From Bacteroidota bacterium (lineage in GTDB: Bacteria > Bacteroidota > Bacteroidia > Sphingobacteriales > Sphingobacteriaceae): 64,000 bases of DNA. The translations under genes and the position numbers were made by a program. This document shows, one piece after another, positions 10,409 to 22,983 of the stretch; positions within the stretch are counted from its first letter, which is position 1; each line of letters starts with the position of its first letter. Below the pieces are notes generated by a model. The model had not been told where the DNA came from. It was given only the letters and a program-made list of their open reading frames with translations, and did not search any database. The stretch is from assembly GCA_013286565.1 (NCBI GenBank), contig JABDFM010000007.1:1-64000 (forward strand), written 5' to 3'.

Positions 10409-10416
10409 TACCTTTG
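10409..10416 (+). promoter_or_regulatory. Bacteroidota -7 box upstream of fur
   Basis: TACCTTTG matches TAnnTTTG, ~20 nt before the ATG at 10435. Confidence 0.5.
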
Positions 10417-10434
10417 ACCCTTTAATAATACAAC

Positions 10435-10899
10435 ATGCCACAGGAAACCATAGTCATGGTTAAAAAGATTTTCGAGGCTTATCTCGAAAATAAAAATCTC
10501 CGGAAAACCCCCGAGCGTTTTGCCATACTGGAAGAAATCTATTCACGCAGCGACCATTTTGATGTGGAATCATTATATATCCACATGAAAAATAAAAAAT
10601 ACAGGGTGAGCCGCGCAACGGTTTATAACACGCTGGAACTATTGGTATCGTGTGATTTGGTAACTAAACACCAGTTTGGCAAAAACATGGCCCAGTTTGA
10701 GAAATCATACGGCTATAAACAACATGATCATATTATATGCCTCGACTGCGGCAAAGTGGTTGAATTCTGCGACCCTCGCATACAGCAAATACAAAGTATG
10801 ATGGGCGGCTTATTGAAATTTGAGATCAACCATCACTCGTTAAATCTCTACGGAAATTGTGAAAAACTTAAGGCGGGTTTTTGTGATAGAAAAGCATAA
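10435..10899 (+). CDS. fur: Fur family transcriptional regulator
   Basis: [32 protein letters not shown]. Confidence 0.9.
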   Translation: MPQETIVMVKKIFEAYLENKNLRKTPERFAILEEIYSRSDHFDVESLYIHMKNKKYRVSRATVYNTLELLVSCDLVTKHQFGKNMAQFEKSYGYKQHDHIICLDCGKVVEFCDPRIQQIQSMMGGLLKFEINHHSLNLYGNCEKLKAGFCDRKA

Positions 10900-11151
10900 G
10901 GCAATGGATAAACCGGTTTTAAGCAAGCAGGCATTCTGGGATGTTGATATGGATAAGATCGACTATGAGAAGAATGCGCGGCACGTGGTTGAAAAAGTGA
11001 TCGAGCGAGGAAAAATAGAAGACTTCAATAATCTACTGCGGTTTTATGGTTTCGAAAGAGTACGTGATTTGGCATTGCAAGCGCTTTGGCTATCAGATAT
11101 AAGTATAAATTTTTGCTGTACATTATTCAAGGTTAAACCAACCGATTTTAA

Positions 11152-13061
<1,910 letters not shown>

Positions 13062-13091
13062 CATTGATCAATATCCTTATAAAATAATAAG

Positions 13092-13116
13092 AAGGCCCTG
13101 GTAAACCGGGGCCTTT
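13092..13116 (+). terminator. Terminator after purA
   Basis: AAGGCCCtGGTAAACCgGGGCCTT followed by TTcc. Confidence 0.75.
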
Positions 13117-13141
13117 TCCGTTTAATGATTACTTTTACACC

Positions 13142-14425
13142 GTGGTAATACCTATTAACGATCTGCCGGATTTTAAGCCAAAAGTATTGCAATGGGCATC
13201 CTCGTTTGATGTGTTTTGTTATCTGGATTCCAATAATTTCAGGGATCAGTATTCCAAGTTCGATCTGTTGCTGGCAGTAGGCGTTAAAGAGGAAATTACC
13301 CTAAAGACAGGTTCTGCATTTGATGAATTAGAAACGTTTCGTCAACGTAATCCGGGTTGGATAACCGGCTTTTTCACCTACGATTTGAAAAATGAGGTAG
13401 AAAACCTCGCATCTGGCAATCCCGATCACCTGAATTTCCCTGATCTGTATTTTTTTGTGCCCGAGCATCTCATCCTAATCAAAGATGGAGAGGTTGAGAT
13501 CATTTCCAATCAGCCTGAAAAAGTATTTGACGATATACAAATACAAGTTGTGAGGACGGATGATATACCTCACCCTATTCAATTAAGCTCCCGTTTCAGC
13601 AAAGAGGAATACATTGATACCGTAATCAAAATAAAGGAACATATTAACCGGGGCGATATTTACGTCACCAATTTTTGCCAGGAGTTTTTTGCAGAGGGTG
13701 CAGTTATCGACCCACAGGGCATTTTTTCAAAACTGAATGCTATTTCCCCTAATCCATTCACCGCATTTTTTAAGCTGAATGATAAATACATCCTCTCCGC
13801 ATCGCCCGAGCGTTTTTTGGCAAAAAGAGGCAATAAACTCATTTCCCAACCCATAAAAGGCACTGCGAAAAGATATGATGATACGCAGGATGATAAAGCT
13901 GCCATAGAAAAGCTGAGAGGTCATCCGAAAGAACTACAGGAAAATGTAATGATCGTTGACCTGGTGCGTAATGACCTGACCAGGTCGGCTACCGCCGGGA
14001 CTGTAAGCACTGAGGAACTTTTCGGCATATACAGTTTCAAACAAGTACATCAAATGATATCGACCATTGTATGCGAGCTTAGGGAGGATGTAACAGCCGT
14101 ACAGGCCATCAAAAACACCTTCCCGATGGGCAGCATGACGGGCGCACCCAAGATCAGTTCGATGCGCCTGATGGAGCAATATGAGCGTAGTAAACGGGGC
14201 GTTTATTCAGGTGCTATTGGTTATTTTAGTCCGGATGGCGATTTTGATTTTAATGTGGTGATCCGCACACTGCTGTACAATGCAACAGATAAATATCTCT
14301 CGTTCCAGGTAGGCGGCGCCATTACCTACCATGCCAAACCCGAAAATGAATATGAGGAATGCCTGCTTAAAGCACAGGCAATATTGGAAGTGCTGGGTTA
14401 TGATAAATCTTTCCTGCTGCCCTGA
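13142..14425 (+). CDS. pabB: Aminodeoxychorismate synthase component I / anthranilate synthase component I family
   Basis: Chorismate-binding domain: SPERFL, KGTAKR, LVRNDL, MGSMTGAPK; GTG start. Confidence 0.85.
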   Translation: MVIPINDLPDFKPKVLQWASSFDVFCYLDSNNFRDQYSKFDLLLAVGVKEEITLKTGSAFDELETFRQRNPGWITGFFTYDLKNEVENLASGNPDHLNFPDLYFFVPEHLILIKDGEVEIISNQPEKVFDDIQIQVVRTDDIPHPIQLSSRFSKEEYIDTVIKIKEHINRGDIYVTNFCQEFFAEGAVIDPQGIFSKLNAISPNPFTAFFKLNDKYILSASPERFLAKRGNKLISQPIKGTAKRYDDTQDDKAAIEKLRGHPKELQENVMIVDLVRNDLTRSATAGTVSTEELFGIYSFKQVHQMISTIVCELREDVTAVQAIKNTFPMGSMTGAPKISSMRLMEQYERSKRGVYSGAIGYFSPDGDFDFNVVIRTLLYNATDKYLSFQVGGAITYHAKPENEYEECLLKAQAILEVLGYDKSFLLP

Positions 14426-15119
14426 CCACAACTTCCGATCCGTCAGCGAAAAATGCCGAGTAAGGTTTAACATTTAAATACGGCTCGAATTCCTGACCAT
14501 AAAATATTACAATATCTGCATCAAATATAGTATTGGTCACTTGCGCGGCATTCCACCGGATATGCTCAACCTGGTATTCATTGGTAGTTGTCTCGCTTGT
14601 TTTGTTATATCCCCAGTAATGCTCAAAAATAAATTCTTCGGGGCTGCCCGGTTCTATTGCAGACAACTTGCCTATTGTACCACCCAACCGGTTCCATCGC
14701 CCATCCAGTTTCCATTCGTATAAATATTGGGTTTGTCCTTCCGGTAGTTGATTAATAGAATGGCGCATAGGCATAGCGCTGTAATGCTCTTTATATAAAT
14801 TGTTGGCAATAAGCGAGATCATGGGTTTGGGCACAATTTCGCTTATAAATACTGCGCCACGTTTCCATTCTTCCCCATCAAAATACCTTACATAAAAGCG
14901 TAGGTTGACTTCTTCAAAATCCACGTGAAATGGCCATTTGATTCCTAAAACACGGGTGTCCAAAAACATAAAGCCAACCATGCTTACCAAAGCCTTTCCT
15001 TCCCACAGATCAAGCACGGTGCCTGGTGGTAAATAAGGCTTTAAAATAGCAGGATCAACTTCATAATTAAGCATCAGCAGGTTTTTCCATTCTGCCTGAA
15101 GAAATTTTGTTTTGGCCAT
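14367..15119 (-). CDS. DUF2071 (YqjF) family protein
   Basis: LQAEWKNLLMLNYEVDPAILKPYLPPGTVLDLWEGKALVSMVGFMF. Confidence 0.88.
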   Translation of the reverse strand: MAKTKFLQAEWKNLLMLNYEVDPAILKPYLPPGTVLDLWEGKALVSMVGFMFLDTRVLGIKWPFHVDFEEVNLRFYVRYFDGEEWKRGAVFISEIVPKPMISLIANNLYKEHYSAMPMRHSINQLPEGQTQYLYEWKLDGRWNRLGGTIGKLSAIEPGSPEEFIFEHYWGYNKTSETTTNEYQVEHIRWNAAQVTNTIFDADIVIFYGQEFEPYLNVKPYSAFFADGSEVVVRAAGKIYHNPALPILPVL

Positions 15120-15149
15120 TTGGATTTGCTGATTGTATGGGATGGTATA

Positions 15150-15794
15150 TTAAGCTTCCTTGCGTTTAAACAAGTTTACTTTGGATTCCTTACCCTTAAG
15201 CAAACGCTCTATATTTTTTTGGTGGGTCACCAATATGAGCAGGCAGATACACATACCGAAGATAACTACCAGGTTATTGGTATCTTCATTAAAGTAAAAA
15301 GTTACCCCAATCAGATAAGCAAAGCCCCCTGTAATAGAGCTAAGCGATACATAACGGGTGATGAGCAATACAATAATAAAGGCGATCACACACAACAATG
15401 CAGCATCCATATTAACCGCCAGTACCATTCCAAATAATGTGGCGATACCCTTGCCGCCCCTGAAACCTGCAAACACAGGGAACAGGTGGCCCATAACAGC
15501 GGCTATGCCTAAAGCTAATTTGTAATTTATTTGCAAATGATTTCCCCCGGTGGTGGAAACCCCTATAAAAACAACCAGGCTGGTTGCTGTAAATCCTTTC
15601 AGTATATCGATTAGCATTACCGGGATGCCTGCCTTTTTGCCCAGCACCCTGAAGGTATTGGTGGCCCCAGCGTTACCGCTCCCGTATTCCCTCACATCAA
15701 CCCCGTAAAACGCCTTCCCGATCCATACCGCTGTAGGGATCGATCCACACAAATAAGCAACTATTAATATTGAGATTGAATTGATATTGATCAT
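15150..15794 (-). CDS. plsY: Glycerol-3-phosphate acyltransferase PlsY
   Basis: YLCGSIPTAVWIGK, REYGSGNAGATNTFRVLGKKAG, GHLFPVFAGFRGGKGIAT. Confidence 0.95.
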   Translation of the reverse strand: MININSISILIVAYLCGSIPTAVWIGKAFYGVDVREYGSGNAGATNTFRVLGKKAGIPVMLIDILKGFTATSLVVFIGVSTTGGNHLQINYKLALGIAAVMGHLFPVFAGFRGGKGIATLFGMVLAVNMDAALLCVIAFIIVLLITRYVSLSSITGGFAYLIGVTFYFNEDTNNLVVIFGMCICLLILVTHQKNIERLLKGKESKVNLFKRKEA

Positions 15795-15841
15795 TCCGTC
15801 ACAATATTAATAAAATGATACTACACTAACTACTATACTCA

Positions 15842-16690
15842 TTATTCTTTAATAGCTTTTAGGCTAAGATCTAAACTTTTTACCGAATGGGTTAAGGCCC
15901 CTACCGAAATATAATCCACACCGCACTCCGCATATTGGCGTATATTATCGATGGTTATCCCGCCTGATGCCTCCGTAATATACCGCCCCTCGATCATATT
16001 TACCGCCTGGCACAGATCATTAAAGTTAAAGTTATCCAATAATATCCGGTTAACGCCGCCTGTTTGCAGAACCTGCTCCAGTTCTTCCAGGTTTCTCACC
16101 TCAATTTCAATAGCTAATTTTTTATTATTGGCTTCCAGGTAAGCGTGAGTGTTTTCTATAGCCTGGCGGATACCTCCCGAATAATCCACATGATTATCCT
16201 TGATCAATATCATATCATACAACCCAAAGCGATGATTAACACCACCGCCTATCCTTACCGCCCATTTCTCCAGGTAGCGCATCCCGGGTGTGGTTTTGCG
16301 GGTATCCAGCACTTTGGTATTTGTCCCCTTTAAAAGATCAACGATCTCGCGTGTTTTTGTCGCGATGCCAGACATGCGCTGCATACAATTGAGCACCAGG
16401 CGCTCGGCTTTTAGAATGCTTTGGGCATCGCCTTCAACCTCCAACGCAATATCTTTTGGCTTAACAAGTGCGCCGTCATTGAGCATAACGGTCACTTTCA
16501 GATTAGGGTCAACCTCATGAAATATTTCGAGGGCCAGTTCAACACCGGCCAATATCCCATCATCTTTTACTAATAATTTTGCTTTGCCAATGGTACCGTC
16601 CGGAATAGTTGCCAGTGAGGTGTGATCGCCGTCGCCAACATCTTCGGCTAAAGCATTGGCAATAAATTGGTGTATAATTTGTTTATCCAA
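15842..16690 (-). CDS. nadC: Nicotinate-nucleotide pyrophosphorylase
   Basis: DVGDGDHTS, ERLVLNCMQRMSGIAT, DTRKTTPGMR, ASGGI. Confidence 0.95.
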   Translation of the reverse strand: MDKQIIHQFIANALAEDVGDGDHTSLATIPDGTIGKAKLLVKDDGILAGVELALEIFHEVDPNLKVTVMLNDGALVKPKDIALEVEGDAQSILKAERLVLNCMQRMSGIATKTREIVDLLKGTNTKVLDTRKTTPGMRYLEKWAVRIGGGVNHRFGLYDMILIKDNHVDYSGGIRQAIENTHAYLEANNKKLAIEIEVRNLEELEQVLQTGGVNRILLDNFNFNDLCQAVNMIEGRYITEASGGITIDNIRQYAECGVDYISVGALTHSVKSLDLSLKAIKE

Positions 16691-16731
16691 ACCTTTGATA
16701 TTTTCGCATCAAAAGTAACAACAATTGGCGA

Positions 16732-17127
16732 TTAATTTGTTTTTTCGCCCTCTATGCGTAACTCATTGAGTTCAAATTCCTCTTTATTCTTTTTGAGGGA
16801 GAATGAAATGCGATACACCCCATTATACGTTGTCAAAATGAGCACCGCGAAGCGATAATTAGCATTTGAAGTAATGCGGTGGAGCATCCTATATGATCGT
16901 GGCTGATTACGTTTAAAAAAATCTGTCAATATCTGCTCTGCCTGCGTTTTTGGATAAACATCACCTTCACCCATAACGGTCAGTTCAACGTTTGGGGAAA
17001 AGGTCTGGGATAACTCATGAATATTACCTGATTTGATCAGTCCGGCGGTTTTATCAATAGGGTCGCCGGCAATTGTGAATACAAAAGACAAGGGCAGTAT
17101 CAGCAAAAACAAGTAAAGTAGCTTCAT
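16732..17127 (-). CDS. DUF4783 family protein
   Basis: Small secreted NTF2-like protein adjacent to nadC; 'LIKSGNIHELSQTFSPNVELTVMG'. Confidence 0.75.
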   Translation of the reverse strand: MKLLYLFLLILPLSFVFTIAGDPIDKTAGLIKSGNIHELSQTFSPNVELTVMGEGDVYPKTQAEQILTDFFKRNQPRSYRMLHRITSNANYRFAVLILTTYNGVYRISFSLKKNKEEFELNELRIEGEKTN

Positions 17128-17228
17128 ATTGACCAAAACTTAACCGACCGGGAATAAAACTTAGCAATATTTTAACTATTAATGTTAAACGCTCACCAAT
17201 CTTAAAACGTTGCCTTTATATTTGCATT

Positions 17229-18752
17229 GTGGAAAAACAGAAAAAAGTAGTACTTATTATCCTTGACGGCTGGGGATATGGCCGTAATGACAAGTCGAAC
17301 GCGATAGTAGCAGCCCATACACCTTTCTTTGATTCAATGCTGCAGCAATACCCAAATTCGAAATTAGAAGCATCAGGCACAGCGGTTGGTTTACCCGCCG
17401 GGCAAATGGGCAACTCAGAAGTGGGGCACATGAATTTAGGCGCAGGCCGTATTGTGTACCAGGAGCTGGGCCGTATCCATAAGGCGGTTGACGATAACGA
17501 ATTTGTGACCAACCCAGTAATAAAGGAAGCTTTTGAATACGCTAAACAGAATAATAAGGATGTACATTTTATCGGCCTCGTATCTGATGGCGGGGTACAC
17601 TCCCACACCAGGCACCTGCAAGGCTTGTGCGATGCAGCCGGTGAATTTAATTTAGAAAAAGTTTATATCCATGCCTTTTTGGACGGGCGCGATACTGACC
17701 CTAATTCGGGTATAAAGTTTATCGGCGAACTGGAGGATCATATCAGCAATACCCCTTTTAAACTGGCCTCGGCCATAGGGCGCTATTATGCGATGGACAG
17801 GGACAACCGTTGGGAAAGGGTTAAAAAAGCTTATGACCTGATGGTTAACGGCACAGGAAAACATTCTCAGGATATATTGGCATCGATAAAAGAATCTTAT
17901 GATGCAGGTGTTACCGATGAGTTTATTGACCCGATAGTAATGACCAATGAAAACGGTGAACCGATCGCGGTAATAAAAAATGAGGATGTGGTGATTTGCT
18001 TTAATTTCAGGACCGACCGCGGGCGCGAAATTACACAGGCATTAACCCAAAAGTCGTTCCCGGAGCAAAATATGCATCCACTTAATTTGTATTATATCAC
18101 CATGACCACTTATGATGAAACATTCAAAAATGTGCGGGTGGTGTTTAAAAAGGATGACCTGACAAAAACCCTGGGCGAAATTCTTCAATACGCCGGGAAG
18201 AACCAAATCCGTATTGCCGAAACTGAAAAGTATCCCCACGTTACCTTTTTCTTTTCGGGAGGACGGGAAAAAGAGTTTGCTAATGAAAAACGCCTGCTGG
18301 TACCATCACCTAAGGTTGCCACTTATGATCTGCAGCCCGAAATGAGCGCCGAGGGTATCCGCGATGCTATCATCCCGGAATTAAAAAGCGGCTGGCCCGA
18401 TTTTGTGGTACTCAATTTTGCCAATACAGATATGGTAGGTCATACGGGCGTGTTTGATGCCGTAGTTAAGGCTGCCGAAACTGCCGACCAGTGCACACAA
18501 GCGGTTGTAGAAGTCGGTATCAAGAATAGCTATTCATTTATCATTATAGCCGACCATGGTAATGCAGATTACATGATCAACGATGATGGCTCACCCAATA
18601 CGGCCCATACCACTAACCTGGTGCCCTGTATAGTGATAGATACTGATGTGAAACAGGTAAAAGATGGCAAACTGGGTGATATAGCCCCAACGATCTTAAA
18701 AATATTAGGTGTGGATATACCCGAAGAAATGACCGGTGATGTATTGGTATAA
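17229..18752 (+). CDS. gpmI: 2,3-bisphosphoglycerate-independent phosphoglycerate mutase
   Basis: LDGWGYG, GNSEVGHMNLGAGR, DGRDT, DHGNAD; GTG start. Confidence 0.96.
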   Translation: MEKQKKVVLIILDGWGYGRNDKSNAIVAAHTPFFDSMLQQYPNSKLEASGTAVGLPAGQMGNSEVGHMNLGAGRIVYQELGRIHKAVDDNEFVTNPVIKEAFEYAKQNNKDVHFIGLVSDGGVHSHTRHLQGLCDAAGEFNLEKVYIHAFLDGRDTDPNSGIKFIGELEDHISNTPFKLASAIGRYYAMDRDNRWERVKKAYDLMVNGTGKHSQDILASIKESYDAGVTDEFIDPIVMTNENGEPIAVIKNEDVVICFNFRTDRGREITQALTQKSFPEQNMHPLNLYYITMTTYDETFKNVRVVFKKDDLTKTLGEILQYAGKNQIRIAETEKYPHVTFFFSGGREKEFANEKRLLVPSPKVATYDLQPEMSAEGIRDAIIPELKSGWPDFVVLNFANTDMVGHTGVFDAVVKAAETADQCTQAVVEVGIKNSYSFIIIADHGNADYMINDDGSPNTAHTTNLVPCIVIDTDVKQVKDGKLGDIAPTILKILGVDIPEEMTGDVLV

Positions 18753-19317
18753 GCTATCATATAAAAGACTTAAGCTTTTGATACCGGGGATCTTATTATT
18801 ATCCTGTATCCAATCGTGTAAACCTAATGTTGGCCAGGGTAGTAAAGGCGCGGACTTTTTTGACCTAAAAGGTTATTTCGAGGGCGAAGTTGGCCACCTT
18901 AAAAAACTAAATCCTTTGATCACTAAAACCGTTGTTTATAATGCAAGTACCGAGACCAAAAAAGTACATATCACCAATTGGGAAACTGAACTAAGTATGT
19001 TCATAGAGTCAGATATCAACAAACCTGCATGTATAGCAAACTACAAAGTACAAAAATCGGGTGACTTCCTGATATACAAGGCTACAGACAAAGACTCGAC
19101 GTTGAAAACTCGCGATATTATTATAAAAAAATCAGGGGATAAGATTAAATGGATATTGATTTTCAATAATACTAATCCTAAAAAAAGTAGGTTACAGTTG
19201 TATGAAACTGTTGAAAAACTAAGCTATTTTCCTGATTCGCTTTACTCAATTGTTAAAATACAAAGGGTAAAATTAATGGGCACCGACAAATATACGATCA
19301 GGGGTTCGTTTAATTAG
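18736..19317 (+). CDS. Hypothetical lipoprotein
   Basis: Lipobox-like LLSCIQSCKP; start overlaps gpmI end; exact start uncertain. Confidence 0.6.
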   Translation: MMYWYKLSYKRLKLLIPGILLLSCIQSCKPNVGQGSKGADFFDLKGYFEGEVGHLKKLNPLITKTVVYNASTETKKVHITNWETELSMFIESDINKPACIANYKVQKSGDFLIYKATDKDSTLKTRDIIIKKSGDKIKWILIFNNTNPKKSRLQLYETVEKLSYFPDSLYSIVKIQRVKLMGTDKYTIRGSFN

Positions 19318-19982
19318 TGGTGCACCGAGGTGTTGGTCGCAGCGGCCAGTTTACTCTTAGACGTTTCAAGCAGCGCGGCAATATCCTGCCTGTTAGAGTT
19401 ATCCGCTAAAATCTTTTCAAAATCTGCAACAGAAGCTTTTAATGAATTGATGCCCCGGTTTTTATCAAAAAAGCGCGAATTGGGCTGCAGCTTAAAATCG
19501 CCATAGTCGCGGTAAGCAATGGCACGGTTCTGATAAAATTTAACATTGTTTTCATTATCACCCGGATCAACAGCAATTGCCTTGGTAAAATCAACAATTG
19601 CGCCTAAAAGATATTTTTCCTTATCGGCATCCGTTAGTTGGTTATCTTTAGCCAGGTAACTTTTCGCCCTTGCTCTGTAATAATAAGCAGAACCATCAGC
19701 CGGTTTGATCGCAATTACGCGGGTATAGGCTTGTATTGATTTTTTATAATTTTCGCTATGGTAATAGGAATAACCGAGCATCCAAAGCGCGCTTGCATTG
19801 GTTGAATCAATGATACATGATTTTTCAAGATGATTAACCGCCGTTTTAAAATCTCCGTCAAAAAAAGCTTGTTGCCCTAACTTAAAATAAGCATTTTGAG
19901 CTAAAGCTGTTTCCAGCGAAAAAATAAGCAAAAAAGACAGTGCTGCAGATAGTTTCATTAAGAAGTTTTGTCCCGGTAACAA
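19314..19982 (-). CDS. Tetratricopeptide repeat protein, secreted
   Basis: TPR-like repeats with signal peptide. Confidence 0.75.
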   Translation of the reverse strand: MLPGQNFLMKLSAALSFLLIFSLETALAQNAYFKLGQQAFFDGDFKTAVNHLEKSCIIDSTNASALWMLGYSYYHSENYKKSIQAYTRVIAIKPADGSAYYYRARAKSYLAKDNQLTDADKEKYLLGAIVDFTKAIAVDPGDNENNVKFYQNRAIAYRDYGDFKLQPNSRFFDKNRGINSLKASVADFEKILADNSNRQDIAALLETSKSKLAAATNTSVHH

Positions 19983-20351
19983 AAATAATAAACTTTATCT
20001 TATGTTGTTATTAACTTGATTTATATTAAATTATTATATCGGCGTATTAATTTATTATGAACATCTGTATAATAATATCCTTACCCCTTGACAAGATCAT
20101 GCTGACGTTTTTTCACCTTTCCTATCAATTTCAGCATTTATGTATAAAAAAGGGCCGATTAATGTAAATTGCATATAATCATACGTTTATACATTATTAA
20201 TAGTTGTTATTTCATTATATAACATCTTGGCATAGGTCTTGAACGATAGTAATAACGTCTCCTGCATACCGGTTTTTGTCCGTATGCATTATTACTGTAA
20301 TTTTACAGGCTGACATTATGACGTTTTTTAAACAAACAGAAAGGGTATTTG

Positions 20352-22826
20352 ATGAGTTTTGATCCATTTGATTTTAAAAATGCTTTACCAATTATAAACG
20401 AAGATTCCGAATTTTTCCCACTGATGTCGTCAGAGGATGAGGAGGAAATGAATAATGAACAAATGCCCGAGGTGTTATCCATATTGCCCTTGCGCAATAC
20501 GGTGTTATTTCCGGGGGTGGTTATTCCTATCACGGTAGGCAGGGACAAATCGATCAAACTGATACGCGACGCCAACAAGGGAAAACGTATGATCGGGGTG
20601 GTTTCCCAGCAGGATGTAGCTATTGAAGACCCAACCTTTAGTCAGCTGAATAAAGTTGGTACAGTTGCGCTGATCATAAAAATGCTCCAGATGCCCGACG
20701 GTAATACCACGGTGATATTACAGGGGAAAAAGCGTTTTATCTTAAAGGAAGAAGTACAAAGTGATCCCTATATAAAAGCAACGGTTGACCCCTTTAAGGA
20801 AATTAAGCCTAAAGAGGATAAAGAATTCAAGGCCATGGTATCGTCCATCAAGGATATGGCCATGAGTATTATCCAGTTTTCGCCTAACATACCAAGTGAG
20901 GCCGGCATCGCCATACGTAATATCGAAAGCACTTCATTTTTGATCAATTTTATCTCGTCGAACATGAATGCCGATATGTCTGCCAAGCAGCAATTGCTTG
21001 AAGTGCCCAATCTGCACGACAGGACAAAAATGGTATTGGAACATCTCACCCTTGATCTTCAAATGCTGGAGCTAAAGAACCAGATACAAAGCAAGGTACG
21101 TGTGGACCTGGATAAGCAGCAGCGCGATTACTTTTTAAACCAGCAATTAAAAACCATACAGGAAGAACTCGGCGGCAATAGCCCCGACCTGGAGATAGAA
21201 GATCTGCGCCTTCGCGCGATAAAAAAGAAATGGGCCAAAGAAGTAAAGGATCATTTTAATAAGGAGCTGGAAAAATTGGTGAGGACCAATCCTGCCGCTG
21301 CAGATTATTCCGTACAGATCAATTATTTGGAACTATTGCTTGAATTACCCTGGAACGAATTCACCAAGGATAACTTCGACCTGAAACGTGCCCAGAAAGT
21401 TTTGGACAAGGATCATTTTGGATTAGATAAAGTAAAACAGCGTATTATTGAATACCTCGCGGTGCTGAAGCTAAAACACAATATGAAAGCGCCTATCCTG
21501 TGCCTGGTAGGGCCTCCGGGAGTGGGTAAAACATCATTAGGTAAATCTATAGCAAAGGCATTGGGCCGTAAATATGTGCGTATGGCACTAGGCGGCATTC
21601 GGGATGAAGCTGAAATAAGAGGGCACCGTAAAACTTACATCGGCGCTATGCCGGGCCGGATTGTACAGGCGATTAAGAAAGCAGGTGCCGCAAACCCGGT
21701 ATTTATATTGGACGAAATTGACAAGGTTGGCAACGATTTCAGGGGCGACCCGTCATCAGCTTTGCTTGAAGTGCTTGATCCCGAACAAAACAGCACCTTT
21801 TACGACCATTATGTGGAGGTTGATTTTGATCTTTCGCACGTGATGTTTATTGCTACGGCAAACTCGTTAAGCAGTATCCAGCCCGCTTTGTTAGACCGTA
21901 TGGAGATCATTGAAGTAAATGGCTATACGATAGAAGAGAAGATCGAGATCGCTAAACAGCATCTGGTGCCCAAGCAACGCGAGGCCCATGGCTTAAAAAC
22001 CAAGGATGTTACTTTAAAGAATGATGTACTTGAAAAACTGATTGAAGATTACACCCGGGAGTCTGGTGTTCGTGCATTGGAGAAAAAGATCGGTTCGGTA
22101 GTGCGCGGTGTGGCAAAAACCATTGCCATGGAAGAAGCACATACCCCGTTAGTGAGCAAAAAAGATATCGAAAGGATACTTGGCGCACCTATATATGATA
22201 AGGACCTTTATGAAGGTAACGAAGTGGCCGGTGTGGTAACGGGTTTGGCCTGGACGTCAGTAGGTGGTGATATCTTATTTATTGAGGTAAGCTTAAGCCC
22301 GGGTAAAGGGCGCTTAACCTTAACAGGGAACCTTGGCGATGTAATGAAGGAATCAACCACCATCGCGTTAGCTTATTTAAGGGCCCACGCAAAAGATTTT
22401 GATATCAACCCAAAACTTTTTGATCAATGGGATGTGCATGTGCACGTTCCGGCTGGTGCAACACCAAAGGACGGCCCTTCGGCTGGTATTACCATGCTTA
22501 CCGCGCTTACCTCCGCCTTTACCCAGCGTAAAGTAAAACCCCACCTGGCAATGACGGGTGAGATCACCCTGCGCGGCCGTGTTTTACCGGTTGGCGGCAT
22601 AAAAGAAAAGATACTGGCGGCTAAACGCGCTAATATCAAAGAGATCATCCTCAGCAAATCAAATAAAAAGGATATCCTCGAAATTAAAGAAGACTATATT
22701 AAGGATCTGCAATTTCATTATATAACTGATATGCACGAAGTGATCAACCTCGCGCTTTTGGAACAGAAGGTCGATAACCCTACAGACCTTACTGTTAATG
22801 AAGACCTTAAACCTGTTATGAACTGA
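20352..22826 (+). CDS. lon: ATP-dependent protease Lon
   Basis: [23 protein letters not shown] catalytic Ser, full Lon architecture. Confidence 0.97.
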   Translation: MSFDPFDFKNALPIINEDSEFFPLMSSEDEEEMNNEQMPEVLSILPLRNTVLFPGVVIPITVGRDKSIKLIRDANKGKRMIGVVSQQDVAIEDPTFSQLNKVGTVALIIKMLQMPDGNTTVILQGKKRFILKEEVQSDPYIKATVDPFKEIKPKEDKEFKAMVSSIKDMAMSIIQFSPNIPSEAGIAIRNIESTSFLINFISSNMNADMSAKQQLLEVPNLHDRTKMVLEHLTLDLQMLELKNQIQSKVRVDLDKQQRDYFLNQQLKTIQEELGGNSPDLEIEDLRLRAIKKKWAKEVKDHFNKELEKLVRTNPAAADYSVQINYLELLLELPWNEFTKDNFDLKRAQKVLDKDHFGLDKVKQRIIEYLAVLKLKHNMKAPILCLVGPPGVGKTSLGKSIAKALGRKYVRMALGGIRDEAEIRGHRKTYIGAMPGRIVQAIKKAGAANPVFILDEIDKVGNDFRGDPSSALLEVLDPEQNSTFYDHYVEVDFDLSHVMFIATANSLSSIQPALLDRMEIIEVNGYTIEEKIEIAKQHLVPKQREAHGLKTKDVTLKNDVLEKLIEDYTRESGVRALEKKIGSVVRGVAKTIAMEEAHTPLVSKKDIERILGAPIYDKDLYEGNEVAGVVTGLAWTSVGGDILFIEVSLSPGKGRLTLTGNLGDVMKESTTIALAYLRAHAKDFDINPKLFDQWDVHVHVPAGATPKDGPSAGITMLTALTSAFTQRKVKPHLAMTGEITLRGRVLPVGGIKEKILAAKRANIKEIILSKSNKKDILEIKEDYIKDLQFHYITDMHEVINLALLEQKVDNPTDLTVNEDLKPVMN

Positions 22827-22861
22827 CAGGAACATCGCCGTATTTTAACCCGCTTTATATC

Positions 22862-22892
22862 AATACCCCTGCATAAAACAGGGGTATTCTTG
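22862..22892 (+). terminator. Terminator after lon
   Basis: AATACCCCTG-cataaaa-CAGGGGTATT. Confidence 0.75.
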
Positions 22893-22983
22893 TTTATATT
22901 AGGTATCCTACTGAAACCTTTTGATTCACAGTAACGTATTATGCGATAACTAAACTAATAATAGTTATATAAATACACTTATA

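Noticed and set aside
15795-15841. Possible additional word array (ATACTACACTAACTACTATACTC) upstream of plsY
   Set aside because: Too short and without a mirror half; not distinguishable from chance AT-rich sequence.
19983-20351. Possible ncRNA in the 370-nt AT-rich gap upstream of lon
   Set aside because: No convincing stable structure or terminator seen by eye; probably promoter region.
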